Shown here: piece after piece, positions 46,219 to 54,373 of the stretch
Position numbering within the stretch: position 1 is the stretch's first letter
How the letters are laid out: the number at the start of each line of letters is the position of its first letter
DNA from: Polyangiaceae bacterium
Lineage (GTDB): Bacteria; Myxococcota_A; Polyangia; Polyangiales; Polyangiaceae
DNA: 64,000 nucleotides
Assembly (NCBI GenBank): GCA_019637295.1
Contig: JAHBVX010000007.1
Location: 310,001-374,000, forward strand
Direction of reading: 5' to 3'
Notes under the pieces: generated by a model
Database searches by the model: none
What the model saw: the letters and a program-made list of their open reading frames with translations, nothing else
What the model was told of the DNA's origin: nothing
Program-made: the position numbers and the translations under genes

Positions 46219-47637
46219 ATGTTCTGGGCCGTGTTTCGCGTCGAGGGTTTGTCTCTGGTGCGGGATCGCGCGGTGTGGGCGGTCCTGCTCGGGTTCGCGC
46301 TGGTGGTGGTCTATGCCGCGCTCAGTGGCGGGGCGCTGGCGCAGGCCGAGCGACGGGCGCACAGCGAGCTCCTGACGGAAGAGCGCGCGCGCTTCGCGGC
46401 GCTGCAGGACGAGCTCGTCGCCATCGAGCGCGGCGGCCCGGTGCGACACCTGACCGATCCGCGCGACCCGCACATCGTGGGCCGGGAGCTCGGACGGCGC
46501 GTGGCGACTCTGCCGCCGGGCCCCCTCGCTGCCGTCAGCGTAGGCCAGCGGGATCTGTTGCCCACCGCCATCATCGTCACCACCGAGGCGCGTCTGGGTG
46601 ATAGCGGCGCAGACGACGCCGCGGGCCTGGCTCGACGCGTGACCGGCGCCTTCGATCTGGCCTTCGTACTCGTGTTCCTGCTGCCTCTGGTGGTCATCGC
46701 GTTGTCCTTCGACGTGCTCAGCGCCGAGCGTGAGCGCGGCACCCTCGCGTTGGTGCTGGCGCAGCCGATCCGTCTGGGCACCTTCGTGCTGGCCAAGACC
46801 GCGCTGCGGGCCGCGGTGTTGCTGGTCGTCGTGCTCGCCGCGGGCATCGTCGCACCGCTCGTTGCGGGCGGGGGTCTGTCCGGCGCGGATGTCGGCGCGA
46901 ACGTGCTGGGCTACGCGGGCTTGCTCGTGGGCTACACCGCGTTCTGGTTCTGCCTGGCCGTGTTGGTCAACGCCTTCGGCAGCTCGTCGTCGGGCAACGC
47001 GCTGTCACTGGTGGGCGTGTGGTTGCTGCTCGTGGTGGTGGTGCCCGGGCTCACGAGCGTCGTCGTCGACACGCTCCACCCTGCGCCCTCGCGGGTCGAG
47101 CTGGTCAATCGAGCGCGGGATGCGGCGCGTGAGGCCGAAGCCGAGGTCAGCGAGCTGGAGGGGGATCACGGGGCAGCCCCGGCCTCGGCGGATCGGGACG
47201 TCGCTCGCCGCGCGGTGCACGTGCAGGGCCAGCTGGAGAGCCGGGTGGAGCCGGTGATCGCGGCCTTCCACGCGCAGCTGGCGCGGCAACAGGCGCTCGT
47301 GGACCGGCTGCGCTTCCTGTCGCCCGCCATCGTCGCCTTCGAGGGGATGAGCGATGTGTCGGGCAGTGGGGTGACACGTCACCAGCAGTTCTCCGCAGCG
47401 GTTTCCGAGCTGCACGCGGAGCACAAGCGCTTCTTCTTCGCGCGCATCGAGCAGGGGGCGCGGCTCACCTCCGCAGACTACGAGCGAATGCCGCGCTTCG
47501 AGCGGCGGGAACCGCCCCCCTCCGCGCTGCTCTGGCGGGTAGGCAGCGGATTGCTCGGTCTGCTCGTGCCGGCGGGTTTGATGGTGGTGCTCTCGCTGCG
47601 AGGCTTTCGCGGCCTGCTCAGTCGCGGATTGAGATGA
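46219..47637 (+). CDS. ABC-2/DUF3526-type transporter permease, second copy
   Basis: A 472-residue paralogue of the preceding permease with the same topology: an N-terminal helix (AVWAVLLGFALVVVYAALSG), a periplasmic segment, a four-helix block around LVFLLPLVVIALSFDVLSAERERGTLALVLAQP, a long loop and a terminal helix (LLGLLVPAGLMVVLSL). The shared SAERERGTL sequence in both permeases marks the same cytoplasmic coupling loop. They likely form a heterodimer served by one ATPase. The start is four bases after the first permease. The 3' end overlaps the convergent FKBP gene by 20 bases. Confidence 0.85.
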   Translation: MFWAVFRVEGLSLVRDRAVWAVLLGFALVVVYAALSGGALAQAERRAHSELLTEERARFAALQDELVAIERGGPVRHLTDPRDPHIVGRELGRRVATLPPGPLAAVSVGQRDLLPTAIIVTTEARLGDSGADDAAGLARRVTGAFDLAFVLVFLLPLVVIALSFDVLSAERERGTLALVLAQPIRLGTFVLAKTALRAAVLLVVVLAAGIVAPLVAGGGLSGADVGANVLGYAGLLVGYTAFWFCLAVLVNAFGSSSSGNALSLVGVWLLLVVVVPGLTSVVVDTLHPAPSRVELVNRARDAAREAEAEVSELEGDHGAAPASADRDVARRAVHVQGQLESRVEPVIAAFHAQLARQQALVDRLRFLSPAIVAFEGMSDVSGSGVTRHQQFSAAVSELHAEHKRFFFARIEQGARLTSADYERMPRFERREPPPSALLWRVGSGLLGLLVPAGLMVVLSLRGFRGLLSRGLR

Positions 47638-48286
47638 GTTCCACGTCGAACACCAGCGTTCCGGCGGGCTTGCCCGGCGCGCCCTTGTAGGCGAGCTGTT
47701 CCGGGATCCAGAGGCGTCGCTCTTCGCCCTCCACCATCAGGCCCAGCCCCTCGGTCCAACCCGGGATCACGCGGTTCAGCGGGAACTGTGCCGGCTGCCC
47801 GCGAGGAATCGAGCTGTCGAAGGAGCGCCCGTCCGTCGTCCACCCGGTGTAGTGCACCGTGACGATGCTGGTCGGGCTGGGCTTGCGAGTGCCGCTGCCC
47901 GGCTTGAGCACGCGGGAGGCCAGCCCGCTCGGCGTCTTGGCGGCGTCCGGGGGCACGATGGCCACGTCGAGCGGCGCTGGCGGTGCTGCCTTGGGCGCCT
48001 CACCGCCCACCATGCGCGTGGCGCCGATCTCGGCCATCACCTGCTGATAAGAGGCGACGCGACCGTCGCGGTGATGACAGTGGTTGCGGTGGCAGAGGGT
48101 CCAACCCGGCGGAGGGTTGTTCGGGTCGAACACGACCTCGCCGCTGGCCGTCGCGGTGGCGGTCGCTGCTGCCGCAGTCGAGCGCGGTCGCGCAGGCCGC
48201 TTGGAGTCCTCGGGATCGGTGGCGGGGCAGGCGGGCAGGGCCAGGCACAAAGCCAGCGTCAGCGGGCGGGTGGAGTCTCTCATCAT
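47618..48286 (-). CDS. FKBP-type peptidyl-prolyl isomerase lipoprotein
   Basis: A 222-residue predicted lipoprotein (lipobox ALPAC) with an FKBP domain at about 120-222. The active-site core is present: IVTVHYTGWTTDGRSFDSS, FPLNRVIPGWTEGLGLMVEGEERRLWIPEQLAYKG and TLVFDVELISI. Before it, a His/Cys-rich segment (WTLCHRNHCHHRDG, about 65-78) could bind metal, an unusual addition. It probably folds outer-membrane or surface proteins in the periplasm. ATG at 48286, with a second ATG three bases in. It is divergent from glnD. Confidence 0.88.
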   Translation of the reverse strand: MMRDSTRPLTLALCLALPACPATDPEDSKRPARPRSTAAAATATATASGEVVFDPNNPPPGWTLCHRNHCHHRDGRVASYQQVMAEIGATRMVGGEAPKAAPPAPLDVAIVPPDAAKTPSGLASRVLKPGSGTRKPSPTSIVTVHYTGWTTDGRSFDSSIPRGQPAQFPLNRVIPGWTEGLGLMVEGEERRLWIPEQLAYKGAPGKPAGTLVFDVELISIRD

Positions 48287-48361
48287 GTATGGCGGGGTTT
48301 TAAGCCATGAAGTGCCGTGGGGGGCAAGCAGTGATGGCGAGCCCTGCGGGGGGGCCTTTGC

Positions 48362-48367
48362 TATAAC
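48362..48367 (+). promoter_or_regulatory. Candidate -10 element (TATAAC) for glnD
   Basis: TATAAC lies 20 bases before the glnD ATG. It is a close match to a vegetative -10. The roughly 100-base gap between the divergent FKBP gene and glnD must hold promoters for both. Confidence 0.4.
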
Positions 48368-48387
48368 CCCCGGGCGACCACCTGCCC

Positions 48388-51069
48388 ATGACCCAGACCA
48401 CCCCGAACGCGCCCCTGCTCCAGCGTGTCGCGCCGAGCCTTGGAGACGAGATCCGCGGCTACCTGCAGCGCCACCGCGAGGCGGTCGAAGCCATGATTCG
48501 ACGCGGCGGGCCCGAGGCGGGGCTCGCGGCTGCGCACACCTGGTCACGGGCCTTCGATGGGCTGTTGTGCTCCCTGTACGCGGCCCTCGGTGGGGTGACT
48601 CGGCGCGAGGGGCCGTGGAGCACCTGCACCCTGGCAGCCGTCGGCAGCTATGGCCGCGGCGCCATCGCGTTCGCCAGCGATCTCGATTTGCGGCTCTTGT
48701 GTCCCAAGCAAGAGACCGGCGTTAGCGAGTCCTTGGCCGAGGCGCTGCTCTATCCCCTGTGGGACGCGAACCTCACCGTTGGCCATCAAGTGGTCACGGC
48801 GGACGAGATGATCGACCTCGCGCGAGAGGATCTGCCTACCGCCACCACGCTGCTCGACTGGCGCGTCGTGGCGGGCGACGCAAAGTCGAGCGAGGGGCTG
48901 CTTCGCCGCGCCTTCGAGGGCTTGTTCGGGCTGGGCAACGTGCAGAGCTTCCTCGACCGTCTGGCCCAGAGCGCGGGGGAGCGCCACGAACGCTACGGTG
49001 GGAGCGTCTATCTGCTCGAGCCCGACGTCCGCAACGGCCCCGGCGGGCTGCGCGACCTCGACGTCGCGTGTTGGGCGGCGCGCGCGCGCTACCGCGTGCG
49101 TGACTTGAAGGCTCTGGTGGCTCTCGGCGTGCTGGTGCCACGGGAGCACACCCGAATCGCCGAAGCGCAGGAGTTCCTGTTCCGCATTCGCAACCTGCTC
49201 CACGTGCACGCGGCTCGGCGCTCGGATCGGCTCAGCTTCGACCGGCAGGAGCAGCTGGCTTCGGATCTGGGCTACGGCGGTGGCGGCCCGGAGGTCGAGC
49301 GCTTCATGAGCGACTACTACCGCCATGCCCGGGAGCTCGAGCGCGCCCGAGACATGATCTTGGCACGCGCCGCGCCGCCACCCACTCGCAGGCCGCACGT
49401 GGTCCGCCTCGGGCGCAGCTTGTTGCGGCTCGGGGATTCCATCACCCTCGCTCACCCTGGAGCGCTCGATGGCGAGCCGGCGCTGGCCTTGCGCTTGTAC
49501 GACGAAGCCGTGCGGCGACAGCTGCCGGTGCACGACTACGCTCGCGACGCCGTGGCGCGCGCCGCGACGCGGGCGGACTTCTGCCAGCGGCTACGCGAGA
49601 GCGAGGAGGCGAATCGACTGTTCGTGAAGCTGTGCACGACCGCCAAGCTCACGCGCTTCAAGAACGGCTCGGTGCTGGGTGAGCTTCACGACGTCGGGCT
49701 GCTCACCGCCATGATCCCCGAATTCTTGCCGGTGGTCGGTCGCGTCCATCACGACGTGTATCACGTGTACACGGTCGACGCGCACTCGGTCGCCGCCGTG
49801 GACCGCCTGCGTGCCCTGGTGCGAGGCGACCTGGCGCAGGAGTACCCGCTCGCGGCGCGGATCGCCGCGGAGATTGGTCGTCCCTCGGTGCTGTATCTGG
49901 CCACGCTGCTACATGACGTGGGCAAGGACATCGGTGGACGCAATCACTCCGAGCGTGGCGCCGAGCTCGCAGCGGTCATCCTGGGGCGCTTGGGCTTCTC
50001 GCCGGAGGACACGCGCGAGGTACAGCACTTGGTGACCAAGCATCTGCGCATGTACCACGTCGCCACACGCCGCGACATCGATGACCCCGGGACGCTCCAG
50101 GCGTTCGCACGCGAAGTGAACGGCCGAGAAGGCTTGCGCGAGCTGTACCTGCTCACCATCGCGGACGTGAGCACCACCAGCCCCACCGCGATGAATAGCT
50201 GGAAGGCGCGCATGCTGGACGAGTTGTTGCGCGCGACGGAGAGTTGGCTCGGCAGCGGCGCGCCGCGCAGCGACGCTCAAGAAGAGAAGCGCAATGGAGT
50301 GCTCGGCGCGAGCGAGCTCTCGCCGAAGGAGCGCGGCCAACTCGAGCAGTTCTTGCGCGCGATGCCGGAGCGATATCTCACGGCAAACGACGTGCGCGAC
50401 ATCGCGCGACACGCGCGCTTCGCGGTTGCGGCGGGGGCGCAGCCCTTCCGGGTCGAAGCGCTCGCGTCTGCGGACGAGCACGTGGAGCTGGCCTTCGCTG
50501 CAGACGATCGCCCCGGCCTGCTCGCGATGGTCACTGCGGCGCTCGCCGCTGCGCGCCTCGACGTCGTCGGGGCGCAGATCTACGTCTGGACCGACGACGC
50601 CGGCCGCGCTCGCGCCTTGGATCTGTTCTGGGTGCGCGGCGGCGACGATGCGCAGGCCGTGCGCACGCAGCTGCCTCGCATCCTGCGGGACCTCGAGCGA
50701 CTGTGGTCACACGAGGTCGCTCCCGCCGAGCTCGTGCAGAGCCGCACCCTCGCCCGCGGCTGGGGCCGCAGGACGCCCACGGTGGCGACCGAGGTCTCCT
50801 TCGATCACCAGGCCTCCGCCCACACCGTGCTCGAGGTCATCACCCGGGACCGGCCCGCCCTCTTGTTCTGGTTGGCTCACACCTTGCAGGACGCGGGGCT
50901 CAGCATCGCCGTGGCCAAGATCAACACCGAGGGGGCTAGCGTCGCCGACGTCTTCTACGTGACGGACGCTTCCGGGTCCAAGATTGACGACCCGGCGCGC
51001 ATCGAAGAGATTCGGACTCGCATCACGCAGACGATTGCGCGCCTGCAGAACTCGGAGAACACCGGATGA
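48388..51069 (+). CDS. glnD: [Protein-PII] uridylyltransferase / uridylyl-removing enzyme
   Basis: GlnD senses glutamine and modifies PII proteins to control nitrogen metabolism. The 893-residue protein has the family order: nucleotidyltransferase domain (VGSYGRGAIAFASDLDLRLL, about 85-105, with the GS and DxD residues), a helical GlnE-like region, an HD domain (LLHDVGKDIGGRNHSERGAELA, about 506), and two C-terminal ACT domains (LAFAADDRPGLLAMVTAAL at about 700 and LEVITRDRPALLFWLAHTL at about 815). All key residues are intact, so both activities are expected. Its stop overlaps the next gene's ATG as ATGA. Confidence 0.95.
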   Translation: MTQTTPNAPLLQRVAPSLGDEIRGYLQRHREAVEAMIRRGGPEAGLAAAHTWSRAFDGLLCSLYAALGGVTRREGPWSTCTLAAVGSYGRGAIAFASDLDLRLLCPKQETGVSESLAEALLYPLWDANLTVGHQVVTADEMIDLAREDLPTATTLLDWRVVAGDAKSSEGLLRRAFEGLFGLGNVQSFLDRLAQSAGERHERYGGSVYLLEPDVRNGPGGLRDLDVACWAARARYRVRDLKALVALGVLVPREHTRIAEAQEFLFRIRNLLHVHAARRSDRLSFDRQEQLASDLGYGGGGPEVERFMSDYYRHARELERARDMILARAAPPPTRRPHVVRLGRSLLRLGDSITLAHPGALDGEPALALRLYDEAVRRQLPVHDYARDAVARAATRADFCQRLRESEEANRLFVKLCTTAKLTRFKNGSVLGELHDVGLLTAMIPEFLPVVGRVHHDVYHVYTVDAHSVAAVDRLRALVRGDLAQEYPLAARIAAEIGRPSVLYLATLLHDVGKDIGGRNHSERGAELAAVILGRLGFSPEDTREVQHLVTKHLRMYHVATRRDIDDPGTLQAFAREVNGREGLRELYLLTIADVSTTSPTAMNSWKARMLDELLRATESWLGSGAPRSDAQEEKRNGVLGASELSPKERGQLEQFLRAMPERYLTANDVRDIARHARFAVAAGAQPFRVEALASADEHVELAFAADDRPGLLAMVTAALAAARLDVVGAQIYVWTDDAGRARALDLFWVRGGDDAQAVRTQLPRILRDLERLWSHEVAPAELVQSRTLARGWGRRTPTVATEVSFDHQASAHTVLEVITRDRPALLFWLAHTLQDAGLSIAVAKINTEGASVADVFYVTDASGSKIDDPARIEEIRTRITQTIARLQNSENTG

Positions 51070-52070
51070 ATCAGAGGGACGTGTTCGCTCTACTATCGGT
51101 CGTCGGTTTGGTCTTCGGTTGCGCGGGCGCAGCGCCGCCCCCGGACGACCCGACGAATCCCCCGCCGCTCGACGACCCCCCGGGGGATGTCGTGCCCGCG
51201 TCGAGCGCCCTGGTCAAGGAGGGCATGGACGCCATCGGCGCTGGTGACTTCGCGAAGGCCAAGCAGGTCCTCGAGCGCGCTCACGCAGAGAACCCGAAGG
51301 ATCCACAGGCCGCGTACTACCTGGGCGTGGCTCAGGACAACCTCGGCGACGGGGCGGCGGCCAAGCTGAGCTATCAGAAGGCGCTCACCCTCGATCCGAA
51401 GCTGATCGAGGCCACCGTCAACCTGTCCGCGCTCTTGCTCGAGGCGGAGGGGGGCGGGGCCGAGGCGCTCGCGCTGGTGGACAAGGCGCTCGCCCACGCG
51501 CCGCGGGACGTGCGGCTGCTGACCAATCGCGCGTTGGCGTTGGAGGCGACCGGCGACATGGGCAAGGCGGTGGACGCCTACAAGCAAGCCATCGCGGCCG
51601 GCTCCGACAGCCTCGAGCTGCGCATCGCGCTCGGACAGCTCCTGGCCCAGACCGGCAAGAAGGAGGACGCCAAGGGCATCCTGCGCGAGGTCCTGGCCTC
51701 GGCCACCCAGCCCGAAATGCTCGCGTCCATGGCGGACGCGTTCGGGCGACTCGGCGCCTTCGCCGACTGCGTCGCCGCGCTGGACAAGGCCATCGCCAAG
51801 GACGAGAAGCCGGTGCTGTACGTGCGGCGGGGCGTCTGCCGCCACGAGGCCAAGGACGACCCGGGCGCGCAGGCGGACTACGAGAAGGCCGTCCAGCTCG
51901 ACCCCAAGTTCTCGCCCGCCTACTTCTACCTCGGGCAGCACCTGCGAAAGGTCGGGAAGAAGAAGGAAGCCATCGCGGCGCTACAGAAGGCCGTCGAGCT
52001 CGCGGGTGACCAGGGCGTGGGCCCCGCCGCGCAGAAGGCGCTCGCGGATCTGCAGGGCAAGAAGAAGTAA
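51066..52070 (+). CDS. TPR-repeat lipoprotein
   Basis: A 334-residue lipoprotein (signal ending LVFGC, Cys19) with a Pro/Asp-rich linker (about 24-45), then six or more TPRs, for example GDFAKAKQVLERAHAENPKDPQAAYYLGVAQDNLGD and PGAQADYEKAVQLDPKFSPAYFYLGQHLRKVGK, ending in a Lys-rich tail. Translational coupling to glnD (ATGA at 51066-51069) is clear, though a functional link is not known. It probably acts as a periplasmic scaffold. It is convergent with parB across 18 bases. Confidence 0.88.
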   Translation: MNQRDVFALLSVVGLVFGCAGAAPPPDDPTNPPPLDDPPGDVVPASSALVKEGMDAIGAGDFAKAKQVLERAHAENPKDPQAAYYLGVAQDNLGDGAAAKLSYQKALTLDPKLIEATVNLSALLLEAEGGGAEALALVDKALAHAPRDVRLLTNRALALEATGDMGKAVDAYKQAIAAGSDSLELRIALGQLLAQTGKKEDAKGILREVLASATQPEMLASMADAFGRLGAFADCVAALDKAIAKDEKPVLYVRRGVCRHEAKDDPGAQADYEKAVQLDPKFSPAYFYLGQHLRKVGKKKEAIAALQKAVELAGDQGVGPAAQKALADLQGKKK

Positions 52071-52088
52071 GCCAGCGCTCACCAGCGC

Positions 52089-52976
52089 TCAGAGCAACAG
52101 CTCGAGCAGTCGATCGAGCTCGTCGAGGCTGGAGTACTGGATCGACAGCTCGCCGCGCCCCTCTCGGTCGTGCACCTGGCAGCGGGTGCCGAAGCGCTTC
52201 TCGAGGCGGTGCTCGAGATCACGCACCGCCGCGGTCTTGCCGCCGCGCCCCGCTTCCTTACCGTCCGCCGCCTTCTTGCTGGCGCGCACCAGCGCCTCGG
52301 TCTGCCGCACGTTGAGCCGTCCCTTGACGACCTTGTCGGCCAGGTGAGTCATCGCTAGCTCGTCCGCGGCGCCGAGCAGCGCGCGTCCGTGGCCTTCGCT
52401 CAGCACGCCGCCGATGACGAGCTTGCGGACGTGACCTGGGAGCTTGAGCAAGCGCAGGGCGTTGGCGACCGTCGAGCGATCTTTGCCCACCCGCTTGGCC
52501 ACCGTGTCTTGGGTGTAGCCGTGGTCCCGCACCAAGCGGTCGAGCGCCTCGGCGAACTCGATGGGATCGAGATCCGCGCGCTGGATGTTCTCGATCAACG
52601 CCAGCTCGAAGGCGCTCTGCTCGCTGACGTCACGCACCACCACCAAGACCTCGCGCAGCCCGGCGCGTTGAGCTGCGCGCCAGCGCCGTTCGCCGGCGAT
52701 CAACTCGAACGCGTCGTGCCCGCGTCGGCGAACCACCAGCGGCTCGATGATGCCGTGCTCGCGGATCGAATCCGCCAGCTCCTCCAGCTTCAGCTCGTCG
52801 ATGTGCTGTCGGGGCTGGCCCTTCTGCGGTCGGATCTTCTCGACGGCGCACAAGAACACGTTGCCCTCGCCGTAGCTCGTGGCCGGCGCGGTGGCGGTGG
52901 CGGTGGGACCCTTCACGGCCAGGAGCGCGTCGAGCCCCCGGCCGAGGCCCCGCGGGGGCTTGCCCGGTCCGGTCAC
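52089..52976 (-). CDS. parB: Chromosome partitioning protein ParB
   Basis: ParB binds parS sites and spreads as a CTP-dependent clamp for chromosome segregation. The 295-residue protein has a short N-terminal [11 protein letters not shown] box (ParA interaction), the ParB/Srx CTPase region ([44 protein letters not shown]), a helix-turn-helix ([28 protein letters not shown]), and a C-terminal dimerisation segment. The GTG start at 52976 overlaps the parA stop as GTGA. The usual rsmG (gidB) neighbour is not in the window. Confidence 0.95.
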   Translation of the reverse strand: MTGPGKPPRGLGRGLDALLAVKGPTATATAPATSYGEGNVFLCAVEKIRPQKGQPRQHIDELKLEELADSIREHGIIEPLVVRRRGHDAFELIAGERRWRAAQRAGLREVLVVVRDVSEQSAFELALIENIQRADLDPIEFAEALDRLVRDHGYTQDTVAKRVGKDRSTVANALRLLKLPGHVRKLVIGGVLSEGHGRALLGAADELAMTHLADKVVKGRLNVRQTEALVRASKKAADGKEAGRGGKTAAVRDLEHRLEKRFGTRCQVHDREGRGELSIQYSSLDELDRLLELLL

Positions 52977-53740
52977 GGACCGTCCTCGATCACCTCGCGA
53001 GCCAGCGCCAGGTAGCCCTGTGAGCCGCGGCAACCGACGTCGTACAGCAGCGCCGGAAGCCCGTGGGATGGCGCCTCGCTGAGCCGCACGTTGCGGGGAA
53101 TCACCGAGTCGAAGACGCGGAAGTGCTTGCGGACCTGCGCGGCGACCTCGTGCGCGAGGCGGTTTCGCGGATCCCACATGGTCAGGATGATGCCCTCCAC
53201 CTGCAGCCCGGGATTGAGCGAGTGCTTCACACGGTCGATCGTGGCCATCAAGTAGGTGATGCCCTCGAGCGCGTAGTACTCGGGCTGCAGGGGAACGATC
53301 ACTCGGTCGGCCGCGACCAATACGTTGAGCGTGAGCACGCCCAGTGAGGGAGGGGAGTCGATGATCACGTACTCGTAGCGGCTGAGATCTGCCGCTGCGA
53401 GCAGCGAGCGCAGGTGAGTCCCGCGGGCGTCACTGTCGAATAGCTCGTATTCGACCGCTGTCAGATCCTGACTCGCCGGCGCGACGTCGAGGGCGCCGAG
53501 CGGTGTGGAGCGGATGATGTCACCCAGCGACGCTTCGCCGATCATCGCCTCGTAGATGGTTCGCTCCACGCTACCGGGCGCGTGCCCGACGCCGCTGGAC
53601 GCGTTCGCCTGGGGGTCGAGATCGCAGAGCAACGTCCGACGCTCGGCTGCCGCCAGGCTGGCGGCGAGGTTGACCGCGGTGGTGGTCTTGCCGACGCCAC
53701 CCTTCTGATTCGCGATCGCGATCACCTTCGGACGGGACAT
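52973..53740 (-). CDS. parA: Chromosome partitioning ATPase ParA
   Basis: ParA/Soj is the deviant Walker ATPase that moves ParB-parS complexes along the nucleoid. The 255-residue protein begins [21 protein letters not shown] (deviant Walker A with the signature Lys), has Walker B in [13 protein letters not shown], and the C-terminal [12 protein letters not shown]. It has no DNA-binding N-terminal extension, so it is a chromosomal Soj-type ParA. parB follows directly with a 4-base overlap. The ATG at 53740 faces 326 bases of DNA leading to the small protein genes. Confidence 0.95.
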   Translation of the reverse strand: MSRPKVIAIANQKGGVGKTTTAVNLAASLAAAERRTLLCDLDPQANASSGVGHAPGSVERTIYEAMIGEASLGDIIRSTPLGALDVAPASQDLTAVEYELFDSDARGTHLRSLLAAADLSRYEYVIIDSPPSLGVLTLNVLVAADRVIVPLQPEYYALEGITYLMATIDRVKHSLNPGLQVEGIILTMWDPRNRLAHEVAAQVRKHFRVFDSVIPRNVRLSEAPSHGLPALLYDVGCRGSQGYLALAREVIEDGP

Positions 53741-53849
53741 GAAGTTCTCCAGACCCTCTTATCGAAATGCGGCGGCGGCTTCTCGTTTTCTTGGTCGGGC
53801 GTGAACCATGTCGTACTGTGTGTGTAGATGTAGGTGCGGGTAGGCAAGA

Positions 53850-54041
53850 GTGGGACTCAAGACAGAAGATCGACTCGGACAGCGCCTGCGCGCGGTGCTC
53901 GCCGCCCCGGATGACCGGGCCGTCGGGCGGCGCGAGCGGGTGCTCCGGGGAGCCTTCTACCGTCATCCCGAGCCCCACGCGGCGCCCCCGTCAACCTCCC
54001 CCGCGGCCGACCATCGACCCTGGGGCTCCCGCCACCGCTGA
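53850..54041 (+). CDS. Possible small protein upstream of the acidic small protein
   Basis: A 63-residue frame from GTG 53850 with good third-position GC: LKTEDRLGQRLRAVLAAPDD is a plausible helix, followed by a basic, then Pro-rich end. It lies in the otherwise gene-free interval between parA and the next gene, with no strong ribosome site. Three overlapping frames are open here, so it may be fortuitous. Confidence 0.3.
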   Translation: MGLKTEDRLGQRLRAVLAAPDDRAVGRRERVLRGAFYRHPEPHAAPPSTSPAADHRPWGSRHR

Positions 54042-54066
54042 AACTCCCGAGGAGCACAAGACGAAC

Positions 54067-54252
54067 ATGCGCCACCCTGCCTACCCTAGCTTTGCAGACT
54101 TCCAGCGTGAGGAGATCCGTCCCTCGATGCGAATCGGATGGTCGACGGACGAGCTCGAGGAAGGCTCGTCACGCGAGCTCGACTTCGACGTTGACCCCTG
54201 GGAAGCCGCGCTCGACGCGGCCGTCTACGAAGAGGACGACGAGGAAGAGTGA
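54067..54252 (+). CDS. Small acidic protein
   Basis: A 61-residue protein with net strong negative charge: an aromatic start (RHPAYPSFADFQREEIRPSM), then DELEEGSSRELDFDVDPWEA and a run of seven acidic residues at the end (EEDDEEE). GAGGAG at 54049-54054 lies 12 bases before the ATG. It is too short and simple to assign. The acidic tail suggests binding to a basic partner. It is followed by a 13-base inverted repeat. Confidence 0.55.
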   Translation: MRHPAYPSFADFQREEIRPSMRIGWSTDELEEGSSRELDFDVDPWEAALDAAVYEEDDEEE

Positions 54253-54273
54253 GCTGACTCGACCGACACCGCT

Positions 54274-54301
54274 TGGTCCCCCTCCCGGGACTCGAACCCC
54301 C
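54274..54301 (-). other. tRNA-3'-end-like sequence
   Basis: On the minus strand the order is a G run, TTCGAGT, CCCGG, GAGGGGG, A, CCA. Those are the lengths and order of a tRNA T-loop, T-stem strand, seven-base acceptor strand, discriminator and CCA. The 5' T-stem strand (GGGGG) pairs only partly, and no matching 5' half or anticodon arm was found upstream. It could be a tRNA relic or an old attachment-site remnant, or chance. Confidence 0.25.
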
Positions 54302-54325
54302 GTGGGCTGCCTCCCGCGGGGGTTC
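54294..54325 (+). terminator. 13-base inverted repeat, terminator-like
   Basis: GAACCCCCGTGGG (54294-54306) and CCCGCGGGGGTTC (54313-54325) pair over 13 positions, one of them G-U, around a six-base loop. AT-rich ACTTAATTT follows on the plus strand. It lies 41 bases after the small acidic gene and may end its transcript. Its left arm overlaps a tRNA-like T-loop on the minus strand. Confidence 0.5.
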
Positions 54326-54360
54326 ACTTAATTTGTCCGGCCCGCGGGCCGAAGTTGCGC

Positions 54361-54366
54361 TATCAT
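54361..54366 (+). promoter_or_regulatory. Candidate -10 element (TATCAT)
   Basis: TATCAT ends seven bases before the ATG of the esterase-like lipoprotein and follows GCGC. The predicted transcript would start at or next to the start codon. Confidence 0.35.
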
Positions 54367-54373
54367 CGAGCGG

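Noticed and set aside
53571-53978. Minus-strand open frame covering the parA start
   Set aside because: It is a shifted-frame shadow of parA extended into the intergenic region, with no ribosome site and no protein-like features.
54260-54370. tmRNA or complete tRNA on the minus strand
   Set aside because: Only a 3'-end-like piece is present; the acceptor strand has no matching 5' strand and no anticodon arm or tag sequence was found.
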